The position numbers and the translations under genes are program-made. The notes below the pieces were generated by a model. The model made no database searches, was not told the origin of the DNA, and saw nothing but the letters and a program-made list of their open reading frames with translations. From Gnetum montanum (taxonomy: Eukaryota > Streptophyta > Gnetopsida > Gnetales > Gnetaceae), in NCBI GenBank assembly GCA_015680685.1, contig MNCI01011459.1, positions 16,031-80,030 of the forward strand: a stretch of DNA of 64,000 nucleotides, in the 5' to 3' direction. Within the stretch, counting starts at the first letter, position 1. Every line of letters begins with the position of its first letter. Below, one piece after another: positions 22,725 to 34,461 of this stretch.

Positions 22725-25500
22725 ATGGTCCCAAAAAGAGAAGATCGAGTAGGACCTTTTCAAGGAGAAGCTAAACACCTGAAAGGAGGAAGAGGCCAAG
22801 GACCTCATGTAGAACATGTAGAGCAAGAAGCACACTCATTCAACATTCATTAGAACACCCTTGTGACAGTGTAATTTGGCCACATGGAAGGTGGAGAAGT
22901 TAGAGCCCTAGAACTAAGGCAACATCTCATGTTGTCCCTAGAATTTCTCAAAGTCATTCAGGAGAAGTCCACCTTCTCAGTTGTGATTGTGGAGCTCAAT
23001 TTTGGGCCTTTCACTAAGTTTTCCCTTGAACTAGTGAAGACTCAACTTAAGGTATCTCCATTGTGGCCCATTCTCTTAGAAAGTGATGATTGGTATTTGG
23101 ATGAGACATACCAATTTTGGCATGATAAGAAGAAGGCACCATTTTCAATGTAGGTGGTGTTCTCATTGATTTCTCTACAATGGGCATTGTAGAGGTCTTG
23201 AATATTCCAAATGAAGGACCAAAGGATGCTCATTAGTCCACTCGCTCAGATGTGAATGCAAGAAAGTTATGGTTGAAATGAGCTTACAACAAAGAAAATA
23301 AATTTTATGGAGAATTGACCTTGGAAGAGAGGATTTATCTCAATATTATACCTTATCAAATTTTCCCCACCAAAGGCTTAAATAGACTATCTACTTATGT
23401 GGTGCGAGGTAGTGCAATTTTGATGGAAAAATCTAATGCAAATTTTCCCCATTTATATTTGATGGAAATACTAAGGTGATTTGAAGAAAGAAAGATAGGG
23501 AATATTGCCTTGCCTTTCCCTTGTCTCATCAAGAAGCTATGTAGATGTGCTTGAATTTTGGGCTATATGAACGATGTTCTTAGAAAAGCCCAAAATGCTT
23601 CGTATGCTAAACTGCTCAAATCGTCGATGCCAAGGAAAGACGTTGGTGAGCAATCAGAGCCAGAAGAAGAGAAAATGATTGGGCCCACTACACCTCAAAT
23701 GGTAGGGCCTAGCTAATAATAGGGAGCAAAGCCCAGCACAACCCCCATAAGCCAGCAAGTCCAACAATCACCATTGTCATAATAAGACTATCAACCATCC
23801 ATCAGTCATCTCATAACCATTACTAAGATGGTCGGTTGGGGGAGTCGTGATGCTAAGAATTTATCCAGGATCATTGCTGATGTCATGCAGCCCATTATCT
23901 TAGCTGATCCCACAAGTGGAAACATTTCATTGATTTCAAGAGGAGAGTCCTAGTAGTCTTAGTAGATCTCTGGGAATGGCACATCCTTCCAAGTCAGATT
24001 AGAAACTAGTGAAGGTACCATAGTTGTGGTCATGCAGCACTGGGATGAGGCAGGCACAACAGAGGTGGTTGCAAATCACATCAAAGAATCTTTTAACATT
24101 CTTGTTGTGCCATCGGAAAATTTTATGGGAGCATGTGATGCTTAAGTTTTAGCTAGTTCCTTAATGACTCTTGCAGAACATGAGGATGTTTTGGATTGCT
24201 TGCTACAAATAGAACAAGTCATGACTTCCTTATTTAAAATTGCTCAAGATTTCATAGCAATACAATCAGACCTCATTTCAACTAAGGGAAAATTGGTCAT
24301 GGCTAAAGTTAGGGCTGAGCATGCAGAAGCAAAGCTGCAAAGACTATAATAAAAGCTCGTTACCCTACAAGCTGAACAAAGGGATCCTTTCCAATTAATC
24401 ATAGCTAACTAATTGGATGTTTTTAGAAATGAGCAACTAAATAAATTATTGGAAGAGAATAAAAATATGTCAAGAGAGAAAGAACAAGCCAATTGGGATG
24501 CTTCCAAGGCACAAGCTCAAATGTATGCACATGCTAAGGCTCTCAAGGCCTTACAGGAGGAGAATAAATAGCTCACTATTGAAAATCTTCGGTTGAAGAC
24601 AATTGAGAAATAGAAGAATGTTCTCAAAGAAAGTTTTCAACAAATGTGAGAACAATTAGTACGGGTCAACTAAGATATAACTTGCTTGGCCAAGAAAAAT
24701 AGAATCTTTTCTATGGAGAAGGTTTGCACCATCCATCAAAAGATGGCAATAGAGATTAGTGCATCACAGAATGAGGCCAAGAAGCATGAGAAGTTGAAAG
24801 AGCACTTCTATGATTAGGTGGAGATGTATAGAGAAATAATCAAAAAGGAGAACCATATGGCTAAGACTCACATTAACTCTTTCAGTGCTCAACACATTGA
24901 CTAGTGAGCCATATTGGATACATATGCCTTCACCCACCAAGTGGAACTAAAAATCCAAGACCTACAGATTCAAGACTTAATAGAGTACATGGAGTTGGTA
25001 AATCTGCGATATGCCAACTCAGCCTTGTTAACAGCAAGGTGCTCAAGAAATGAGCTTGAGAAACAGGTAGCCGCAGTTGATACTAAGTATGAAACAGAGT
25101 TTGCTGAACATAAGAAAATGTTGCAAAGAAGTTGAAAACTTTGAATTAGAATTGGTCAAAAAAAGCTACCATGATCAAAGAGATGTAGTAGCAAATTTGG
25201 CTCGATGACTAATAGATTAACATGAATTAAAAGATAAAGCCAAAGCCTATGAGGAGGAATGATAATAGTTTGCTACATGGTATGTCAAAGCAAACCAAAT
25301 GTTTTCACAGTTGCAGTGTCTATGGGAGGTGCCAGCTCCATCAAACATTAGGACATCAGCATGGACTGTGCATGATCCTTGAATAGAATAAGAGAAACTA
25401 TAGCCACTTCTCACACATTAGCAATCTCAGAGGCTTGTAGTACCAGATAAAGGAAAAGCACCAATGAAGGAGCCACCATCTCTAGGAATCACATGAGTTC
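22725..25500 (+). pseudogene. Second ORF of element B: plant-transposon-protein-like domain plus long coiled coil
   Basis: Starts MVPKREDRVGPFQG. The domain (22884-23600) carries VVIVELNFGPFTKFSLELVK, SPLWPILLES, WYLDETYQFWHDK, and the readable fragments LTLEERIYLNI and VVRGSAILMEKSNANFPHLY, matching the intact stretch in element C. A Pro/Gln-rich linker follows (23640-23800), then a heptad-rich region from about 24160 to 25130 (HEDVLDCLLQIEQVMTSLF, AKVRAEHAEAKLQRL, RCSRNELEKQVAAVDTKYET) predicted to be coiled coil. The domain resembles the putative plant transposon protein family found with Athila-type elements; its biochemical role is not known. At least a dozen stops or shifts disable this copy. 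Confidence 0.7.
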
Positions 25501-25664
25501 CAACATTTTGTATTTTGTGTTTTATGTTCAAGTTTTTTGTTTTCCATATTGTGACATGGTTAGTTAGTAGTAGTCAATAATCCCATACCTTCATAATGTT
25601 TTGTAAGGGGCTCGTTTCTCATTGTATTAACTCAAAGATGAGTTTTTATTCAGTCATGGAGGTA

Positions 25665-26474
25665 TGATGAATTGCAATTTGCTAGGCCCCAATATCGAGT
25701 ATGCAATATCCTGGCCTAGATACAATATCATATATGCAATATCATGATTCTTGTATTAGCCTATAAATATAGCACTCAAGCACACAGTTGACAAGTTTTT
25801 TTTAAGTTCTTTTCTTTCTAGTTCTTTTGGCAATCTAGTTTTCAGTTTTCAATTTCTTTCTTTCAAGCTAGTTATTCCCAATGCATGCCCGTAGTGTGAT
25901 GTTTGTAATTGCACGACACCTTTGTTTGAGTGTGACATACTTAGACACATGCATTACTGGCAACAAAGATCAAGATTACTTTCATCATTGTAGCATTCAA
26001 TTAGATTAATTTTTGTTATTTTAATTATTTAATGCCTTCTTTAGCTAAGAGTTTGATTTATTGTTATTTACTTTTCTTGTCATTAAGCGGAATGTGTACA
26101 CCTTAATCACGAGCATTTAAGTGTGAATACTTGGCATTCTCAGTAGTAATCCCATGAAGTATAAGATGTGTATGGATGGTTAAGGATGGATACCATCACC
26201 ATAGGCTAATTTAGGTTTTTCTTCCATTATTAGTTTAATTAATTTTTCTTTTCTATTATTAGGAGTAACATCGAATTAGGAAAATATCATATGCCTCACT
26301 TTGGACTAAACCATACGTCATAAAGCTACTACTAGTCTAGGTGGGAAGATCATAAACTATGATCAACGTATAACTATCTAGGTGCCATAACTAGTCCATT
26401 TGTAGAGTTTGACTAGATCATGCGTACATGCTAGTATTCATATGGTTGAGCATAGGGGTACCTTGCCCCTCACT
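25665..26474 (+). repeat. 3' LTR of element B (810 bp)
   Basis: Begins TGATGAATTG after the polypurine tract (CAGTCATGGAGGTA) and ends near CCTCACTA, a mutated TCATCA end. The TATA box TATAAATA is at 25762-25769. Confidence 0.9.
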
Positions 26475-26479
26475 AGTGT

Positions 26480-28358
26480 TCAACCTTAGGATGTTAGTAG
26501 CAAGTTCCTTGTTTCCTTCTTGAACTATGGTAAGTGCCTTCACATGTGCATACATCTATTTTTTAGCTATAGAGGCATTCCATATCACTTTCTCCTTCTC
26601 ATCTACTAGTTTTTTATTCTGCTCAATCAATCTACTGATATGCTCTATTCTAAATTATTCAATCTAATTAGATGTAGAAAATTACATGGGATCTCTCCTT
26701 TCATCTCTTAGGGCTGCGAGCTCTTCTTGTAGTTTTAGGACTTCTAATTCCACATGCTCTACCCTGATCTCTGCCATGACTAGTTTTCCTTTGGTAGTTA
26801 TGAGTTTAGATTTTACTATGGTGACATCATTGAGAATGTCAAAGAGTGTTTTCATGATTTTTCTAGTCTACAATAGCCTATCACGCACATCCTCATGATC
26901 AGTAGAAGTCATTAAGGTTCTAGCTAACATCTAAGCATCTCTAGCTCTAGTTATATTTTCCAATGGTACAATAGGTACATTGAAGGATTTTTTAATATGA
27001 TCAATGATTACCTCTACTGCTCCTACTACATTCTAGTGTTGCATTACCATAACTATGTCTCCTTCTCTAATCTCTAGCACGACTTGGAACAATGCAACAT
27101 TCCCAATGATCTATTGTGACCATACCTCTCCTCCTAACTACAATGAAATCTATCCACTTTCTAGATTAACTGAAACTATGGATCTTATGGCACTATTGAT
27201 AACTCTATATATATTGGCTTCTTCCTTGGTTCCCTAGTTGATTGTTTCTACGATCTGCTCTAGATGGCTCATTGATGGTCTATAGTCTTGTGACAATGGT
27301 AGTGGGACTTGTTGTTCTTGCTGCCCTTGTTGCTACTACTATTGGCTATTAGGCCTTACTTGCTCTTGTTGTTTCTTCTATTGTTGCTCCCATTGTTGCT
27401 CTTGTTCTTTCTCTTGCTCTTGTTCCTCACCATGATCTTTCCTTGGTGGTGCTAGTTTGAGCAACTCAGTGTATGAAGCATTTTGGGCTCTCCTAGGAAT
27501 GTCATTGGTATATCCTAGGATTCCAGCATTCTTGCACAAATTTTTTGAAAGAAAAGGGAATGAAAGTGTTGGCTTCCCTACCTTTGTTTCTTCAAATCAC
27601 CTTTGTATTTTCATAAAATAGAGTTGTGTAAGGTTGGCATTGTGTTTGCCTATTAGAATTGTAGTTCCCTTAGCTACATAAGTTGATAGTTAGTTGAGTC
27701 CTTTTGTTGAGAATAGATGATAAGTTCCAATTTTAAAGTATATTCTCTCTTCTAGAGTCAGATCATTGTACCCTTTATCTACTTTTCCATAATCCCATTT
27801 CAACCATAACTTTTTGGTTTTAGGATTAGGTCAGGTGGATAGATGTACTACCCATGCCTCTTCATTGGATATGTTCAGAGCTTCTACAATTACATTGATT
27901 GAGAATGACATTGAGATTCCTCCAATGTTGATAGTAGTACCCTCTTCCTTATTGTGTCAAAACTAGTAAGTTTCTCCAAGGTACCATTCATCATTTTGTG
28001 ATAATATGGGCGATAGTAGAAATACTTGGAGTTGCATCTATATCACTTTAGGAACAAATTTCATGAATGGGTTGAAGTTCATTTTTATGATTACCATGGT
28101 TACAATGGACCTTGCTTGAATTTCTTAGAGGTAATCTTGTGATAACATGAGGTGTTGTCCTTCAAATTTTGGTTCATTTGCCTCTCCAAGGGGTGATTTT
28201 ACTGTAGCAGGAATGTTATGATCAATGCTAAAGGATTGGACTTCTGGCTCCTCATGTTTAGGTTCTTTTCCTCCATTTCAACCCCTACCTTGGCCTATTA
28301 GTCTTTTGCTTGCTCCTTGTGAGGGTCCTCCTTATGCTTCTCCTCTTCTTTGGACCAT
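26480..28358 (-). pseudogene. 5' part of second ORF of element A
   Basis: Reads on the minus strand from ATG at 28358 (MVQRRGEA). Fragments from element C's intact domain are recognisable across frames: VTMVIIKMNFNPFMKF, WYLGETY, HNKEEGTTINIGGISM, LTLEERIYFKIGTYH and STYVAKGTTILIGKHNANL. A Gln-rich stretch (complement of 27300-27420, from CAA/CAG runs) follows, then the coiled coil. Element B then interrupts the ORF. Stops and shifts are frequent. Confidence 0.7.
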
Positions 28359-30325
28359 CTACAATCATTAAGAATTTAGAATTACTAAGGTATTTTCATG
28401 TATTCTTAATGGTTTCATACCTTACTCATACCCTTATTTCATTAAGTTCTTAGTTACTGATATTGCAAAGTTAGAAAATGTTGCAAAACATTTACCCCAT
28501 AGGTGTTAGTCTCTTGATAACCCTTCACAATTGCTCATTTTGTCCTTATGTATGATTGTTATTGGTCCTTAAGATCATTAATTGAGTTTTTTGGCTTTAT
28601 TATGGTTGATTATTCTTTAAAAATTCCAATTATCTCTTCATACTTACCCTTATAGTACCTTCTAGGTGTTAGAACTTTTCAAACAAATGGCTCAGATTTT
28701 CATCACTAGCACCTACCCATGACTAAGTTGAGCACTTTGTGATCAAATAGGTTCAAGCATCACAAAAATCAAAGTGATATTAATCAAGATATGGCTTGGG
28801 AAAGCTAGGAGGTCATAGCTTAATTCAAATAAGAAAAATCCAAAATTTTCCTTTAGCTAAAAATGAAAAATGTAAAAAAATTTCCTAAGTCCCCACATAC
28901 ATATAGGTATTGAGGGACCCAATATCGAGGCTTTAACATCAGGAATTCAATATCTGTGTGGACCCAATATCAAAGCCTAAGAAAATAAATTTTTCATTAG
29001 GATCAAATGAAAAAAATTGATTTTTTTGGATGTTTAGAAGGGTTTAAGGTAGTTCAAAGGGTTTGGATGATGAAAATATGTTTATTTTTGTGAAAAAATT
29101 ATCATTGGAAGTTCATAGAGAAGGAATCTTAGGTTACAAAAGTTCATAAGTTTGGTAAGAAGGGTAATGAATTCATATTTGTAGAATGGAGAGTGTAAGT
29201 GATATGGGAAGTGCTTATTGATATTTGGAAGGTTCAAGATGATGTGGAATTGCTTGGCAAGTATAAGATACAATAGTTATACAAGTGGATCCTTCACAAA
29301 GGAGACTCCAACCCTTAATGCCCTTGTATAACCACACTTAGAAGTGTTGTTAGGCACTTAAGAAGTTGAATGTAATGCATAATTGTTTAGCAAAACACAC
29401 ATGTTTGTACCACAAAATTGAGAAAATAACACTATGTTACATAAAATCATAAGTTATGACTATTCAAACAATGATATGAGATGGACTTAGAAGGGATTTT
29501 AGGAATAAGGACATGAGGTGTCTTACAATAGGTATAATAAATTCTTGTATTTCATTAGTGGGTACAATAATCATTAGTCTTTTTGTCCAAGATTCAAACC
29601 AAGTCCAACCCACATTCCAGTGACATCACATCATTTCATCTCTTAGAATTAAATCATGAGACCATCAATGTTGCAAGGATTATTGTCACTTATCATATTA
29701 TCCAAGGGAAGAGTTTTATTCATGGCACTTTATTTTTATTTTTACATTTCTAAGAATGTGCCTACCTTTAGGCATGGATAACATATCTTTCTAGTGGGAT
29801 CTCAAGAAATTTTTCTTGCTCTTTTATTTTTTAACTATGTTGAAGCTAACACTTATTTAGCTCTTACTTCCATTTTTCATTAGATCATCAAGGATATAAT
29901 AAAACCTTAGTAACATGATAGAACTTAAAATAATAATCCAAAAAGAATCTGTAAATCCCTTTTGATGTTTTACCCTTTTCATTCTCACTTGGTACTTTAA
30001 TTTTTGGTCTAGGAATAATGATCACAAGTTTATTTAATGTCTTATTAGTAATCAAAATTATTTACAAAGGGCTTAAAAAAAGTATAAAATAAATGAAAAA
30101 GATAGTAAACATTATGAAAAAGTATAAAGAATGAAAAATGTTTAAAGAATTGAAAAATGTGAAAGAATATGAAAAATTGAAGAAATGGAAAAGTATAAAA
30201 GAATAAGAAAAGATGAAAGAATGTGAAAAATGAAAAGAATTGTAAAACAAAAAATGTAAAATAACTTATTAATTATGAAATCAAATTAAGGTATCTCCCC
30301 CATGACTAATCCCATGGACAAGTGT
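28359..30325 (-). other. Spacer of element A between protease region and second ORF
   Basis: Non-coding, AT-rich. An AAAATG/GAAAAA low-complexity patch lies at 30060-30260. It corresponds to the spacers of B and C; no pol domain is seen. Confidence 0.55.
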
Positions 30326-31330
30326 TCAAAAAATGCTCCCTAAATCTCTTGGGTCATACATTGTAGGTGATTCACCTACCATCTTTAGTGATGTAACTTT
30401 TTGATTATCATCCCATGTAATTTTGATAGTAGTGGAGTTATGATCATTTAAGTTCATATTTTCCTTTCCCTTTGGTGTATGATTATGAGTTAGTTGTTTT
30501 ATTTTTGGGCTTTCGGTTGGAGTTATTTTCTTAGTTTTGGAATGAGTAAGTGATTTAGAGGTTTCCATGCATGTGTTAAAGAGTTTTTGGTTCTCAATTA
30601 GTGGCCACAAGATGTCTTTTGGTTTGGTGGCCTCTACTCTTTTAGTTGCACACATTGGTTGTTTACTGTTGTTATTGAGGACTGGAATAGTAACTGTGTT
30701 GATATTTTGAAGTGTCAATCCATGATTGCACCCTTTTCTTTTAGCTATAATGCATGGAATTCATTGCATGTGTATGGTTCCATGAATGTTTTAGAAATCT
30801 CAATCGACAAATCTCTCATACTTAGCTTAGTGTTAATTGTGTTCATCCATGCCCTCCCCATGATTATTGGAAATTTCTTATCAACATCTTTCACATCAAT
30901 TACTAGAAAGTTTGCCAGATACAACCATCCATTGATAGTGGTCACTACATCATCTATCTATCCAAAGTAGTGATGCTAGACTAATCTACAAGCTCCAACT
31001 TGATGTTGCAGTCTTCCAATGATGATAGGTTCTAGGCTTGATATGTTTATAAGAGATCAAATTCACTCTAGAACCTAAGTTTAATAGAGCTTTGCATGGT
31101 TGATTTCTAGCTACTCATAAATAAATCAACAGATTTCCTAGATCAATTCTCTTCTTAGGAAGTGATCCTACCCTGATGCAATCCGTGACAATTTCAGTGA
31201 GTATGAAAACTTGTATGTTCAATCTTGATGATAATGGAAGCTTATCGAAAGTGAGAAGATCTATTTTAGGATAAGGTGGTGTCAATAAGGCTCCAATTTT
31301 ACCAGTCTTCTATAGACTTGTTCTAAAGGA
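30326..31330 (-). pseudogene. Aspartic protease region and downstream frame of element A (inactive)
   Basis: The minus strand shows the retroviral-type protease segment. VFILTEIVTDCIRVGSLP and KALLNLGSRVNLIS (near 31073) align with element D's VMLTHVITDWIKVGHLS and KALMDSGSKVNLIS. The catalytic D-S-G is N-L-G, so this copy could not cleave. Next come FPIIMGRAWMNTINTKLSMRDLSIEISK (30745-30945) and a 130-codon frame (30718-30326), which has partners in E and B. This shows that A descends from an element with a protease and lost RT-RNase H-integrase. Confidence 0.7.
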
Positions 31331-33400
31331 AGAAAATTTTTTTATTTCTTCTTAGTGTTGTTGGTAGATCTTCTATATGTATGTTCACTACACTTGCAAC
31401 TCTCTTCTACTATGGCTATGATGGCAACTCCCCTTGCATCAAGGGCGGTGGCACTCGTGGAAAATGATTTGAATTAGGATTTGAAAAATTAGTTGCTTGC
31501 ATTTACATCCAAGTTCTTTCTTCTTCCTTTTATCTTTTCCTCTTCCTAATGCTTATTTAGTTCATTCCTTCACTATCTTTAATGAAATTATGAATTTTTC
31601 ATCAATAGAATTCCACATTTTCTCTACCTTAGCTACAATGTCACTTACATAATTCTAGATTAGTAGAGTCTTTTGCTGAATAAAATCATCCAAGATTTTG
31701 TCCCCTTGTTTGTCACATATTTGTACATCCCTCTTTTGGATTGATGGATCTCTGTTGTACACTTTAGCTAATTCCCTTTTTCTAAGTTCTCCTTCCTCTT
31801 TTTCCACTTGGTCAATAAATCTTTGAATATAATGAATAGTTAATTCTAATAGTCTTTCTTGGAAATAAACCCCAAGGATCTCTCTAGTTTTACTTCTCAA
31901 CCCATCTATGATGTGCCTAAGCTATTCCTTTAATGAAAATCCATGACATGGGCATTTTTGTAATAGTGAATAATATCTACCCATTACCATGTCAAGGGTC
32001 TTGTAAGTCCCTTGTTTCTAGCCCTAAATATATTTTCTTATATTTGACATTCATCAATAGGTCTAATATTTGTCATTAAAGATTTTAAGCATGGTTCTCT
32101 AGTGTCTAATGGATTCAAGTTCCAATGACTTGTACTAGCTCCCTACCTCTTTCACAAGTGTTTTAGGAAACAAATTCAATTTCTACCAATCACTCTGTTT
32201 TAAAGGACACAAGCATCATGGAATGCCTAAAGGTGATGTTATGGATCTACATTTTAACCACCTTCAAATCATGGCATTTTTTTCATGTCTAGCCATTTAT
32301 TTTAATTATCTCTCATGTGCCTGGTTGGTATGTAGATAGCTTCCTGAATATTGATCATGCTTTGGGTTTCCATAAGAGGTTCATCATCATGATTAGGTTC
32401 GTATACTCTATTGTAGTAGTGGCCCCTTCTATGCTCATGCCTCTCTTGATCCTCTCTTTTGTCTCTTCATCTTCTTCATTCATACTCTTCATCTTCTGAA
32501 TCAAAGTACCTTGAATATCTATCATGATGACCATGGATTCACCTTACTTCCTTATCAGAGTCCTGGTACTTATGTCATGTCCTTTCAAAGTTCTCTGATG
32601 ACCATGATGAATTGATGAAGTAGTAGGAGAATAGTGTTAGCTGGTTCTCCTTTCATGAGTTTTATATGTTTCCCTATAAGATTTACTAGGAACCCTTGGC
32701 CTAGAGTCTTGCTTGTATCTTGAGTTAGTATCCTCCCCCTTGTGTGTCTCTACTAGAGAAGAATGAAGTTGGGCTTTGATAGGTTCCTTTGGTCTAATGA
32801 TAGGTGTTTTTTATGGCTCCTCATGATTTTGGTGGATTTTTTTCAAAATGAATTGATCAACATCAAGTTATTCTATGACAACAAAAGTGTTGGCCTGCTT
32901 CCCTTTGTTGTGTATATGTTTGATCTCCATGATAGCCTCTCTTCTCATATACTCCTTTATGGGTTCATAGGATCTAGTCATGTGTTGAGTCACATGATCC
33001 CCTTCTTGAATTTGGTCCAAATGCATTTTCCTTAGAGCATTTTGTAGCATGTTCAATGCTACACATTTTAAAGGTAAGACTATGTTTCCTTTCATGTCTC
33101 TCCACGTCATTTACTTATCCTAATGGAAGATGAAAGTAAAGTTTGAATGGTACAAATTAGTGTGAGCATAAGTGATTTATGTCTGCATTGGCATCCTCCA
33201 TTCTTCTTCATTACTAATTCTATCACTACTTCTTCTTATCTTTTTGTTAGGTAATGATTAATCATTATGTGAATACATATTATAGTTTTTAGATAGTTTA
33301 TGCTAAAAGTGTGCTTTACTTATATTTGTTAGGTTTGACTTTGAGTTTTAGATATACCAAACTTTTAAAAATCAATTACTTAGCATAACATCAACATGTC
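31331..33400 (-). pseudogene. gag remnant of element A
   Basis: On the minus strand the clearest piece (31900-31655) reads SKTREILGVYFQERLLEL, QVEKEEGELRKRELAKVYN and DPSIQKRD. It aligns with the Gag C-terminal capsid/linker part of elements C and D (EGE(L/M)..KRE.AK.YN). Upstream parts are heavily frameshifted. A Ser/His/Arg-rich N-terminus near 32400-33100 has no firm reading. Confidence 0.6.
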
Positions 33401-33417
33401 CCTAGCAATAGTGCCAA
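33401..33417 (-). promoter_or_regulatory. Primer-binding site of element A (tRNA-Asp type)
   Basis: Minus-strand TTGGCACTATTGCTAGG lies directly against the 5' LTR end. It agrees with the tRNA-Asp complement (TTGGCGCCGTTGCCGGG) except for changes that are mostly C-to-T and G-to-A. Confidence 0.7.
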
Positions 33418-33509
33418 TGATGAGTGGTGGAGTATCCAACATCCAATCATATGAGATACAAGTGTTCACATATGATCTTGGTCAAACTCCATATATAAGG
33501 TAATGTGAT
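33418..33509 (-). repeat. 5' LTR of element A, first fragment (interrupted by C)
   Basis: Plus-strand TGATGAGTGG onward matches the left LTR from 15443. It ends at GTGAT (33505-33509), the left target duplication of element C, and resumes at 40939. Confidence 0.9.
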
Positions 33510-34329
33510 TGATGAATCATGATTCATTGGGCTTTGATATCAGACCCCCAATATTGGATATATGATATCGGGTATACGATATCAGGTACATGATATCATG
33601 ACTCCTATGTGGGCCTATAAATACACATGTAGGTGCATGGAGGAGAATTAAGTTAAGATAGGAAAGTTAGAGTAGTAGTTTTCATTTTTAGTTCTTCTCA
33701 ACCCTTTCTCCTAGTGCATGCCCATAATGTGATGATTGTAATTGTAGGGCATCCTGTATTCGAGTGTGACGTACTTAGACACATGACTAGAAATAAAGAT
33801 CAAGATTACTTCATCATTTCAGAATTAACTTAGTTTAATTATTTAATTATTATTTTTATTTATCATTATTAAATGTGGAATGAGTACGATGCACCTATGT
33901 GTGACTACTTGATATCCCAATAACGTACTTGGGCCATGCACTTGGTAATCTGAGTGGTAGTCATGCACGAGGTCTGAGATGTGTATGGATGATTAAGGAA
34001 TAGATGGTCATTGTACTTAGGCTAGCTAATATTCTCTCTCCCTATCTCCTATTAGTTTAACTCTCTCTCCCCTTTCCTCCTAGCTTAATTAAAGATTACT
34101 TTCCATTATCTCTAGGAGCAGCATTAGTTTAAAAACACATCATACACCTCACTCTGGACTAAACCATACATGACAAAGCAAATACTAGTCTAGGTGGGAA
34201 CACAGTGAACTACGATCAATGAGTAACTATCTAGATAGCACAACTAGCCCATCTACATAGTTCGACTGGATTGTGCATGAAACGCTTGTATTGGTATGGT
34301 TGAGTGTAGGGGTACCTCGCCACTCATCA
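33510..34329 (+). repeat. 5' LTR of element C (820 bp)
   Basis: TGATGAATCA to CACTCATCA. TATA box TATAAATA at 33616-33623. At least four GATATC-type words lie between 33535 and 33600. The 3' LTR has one more repeat unit of this cluster, which accounts for most of the 39-bp length difference. Confidence 0.93.
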
Positions 34330-34350
34330 TTGGCATCATTGCCAAGGATG
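34330..34350 (+). promoter_or_regulatory. Primer-binding site of element C (tRNA-Asp type)
   Basis: TTGGCATCATTGCCAAGGAT directly follows the 5' LTR. Differences from the tRNA-Asp complement (TTGGCGCCGTTGCCGGGGAT) are all C-to-T or G-to-A. Confidence 0.75.
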
Positions 34351-34461
34351 GTGTTAGTTATTTAGATTAGTTACACCATCCAAGATCACTATAACAAAGT
34401 ATTAACAATACATCTTTTAGGAAGAAGTAATTGCAAACAAGTCACACATAAATTCATAACC

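Larger units (their letters stand above)
17384..26474 (+). mobile_element. Non-autonomous Athila-like LTR retrotransposon B (gag + second ORF, no pol)
   Basis: A complete two-LTR copy, 9.1 kb, inserted in element A's second ORF. Flanks GTGGT (17379-17383) and GTGTT (26475-26479) are a target duplication with one mismatch. Contents in order: 5' LTR, primer site, gag remnant, a short post-protease segment (about 20680-20800), spacer, second ORF with long coiled coil, polypurine tract, 3' LTR. No reverse transcriptase or integrase motif is visible. The two LTRs agree at roughly nine bases in ten by eye. Confidence 0.9.

Noticed and set aside
30062-30250. Phe/Ser-rich minus-strand frame
   Set aside because: Low-complexity GAAAAATG-type repeat in the spacer of element A.
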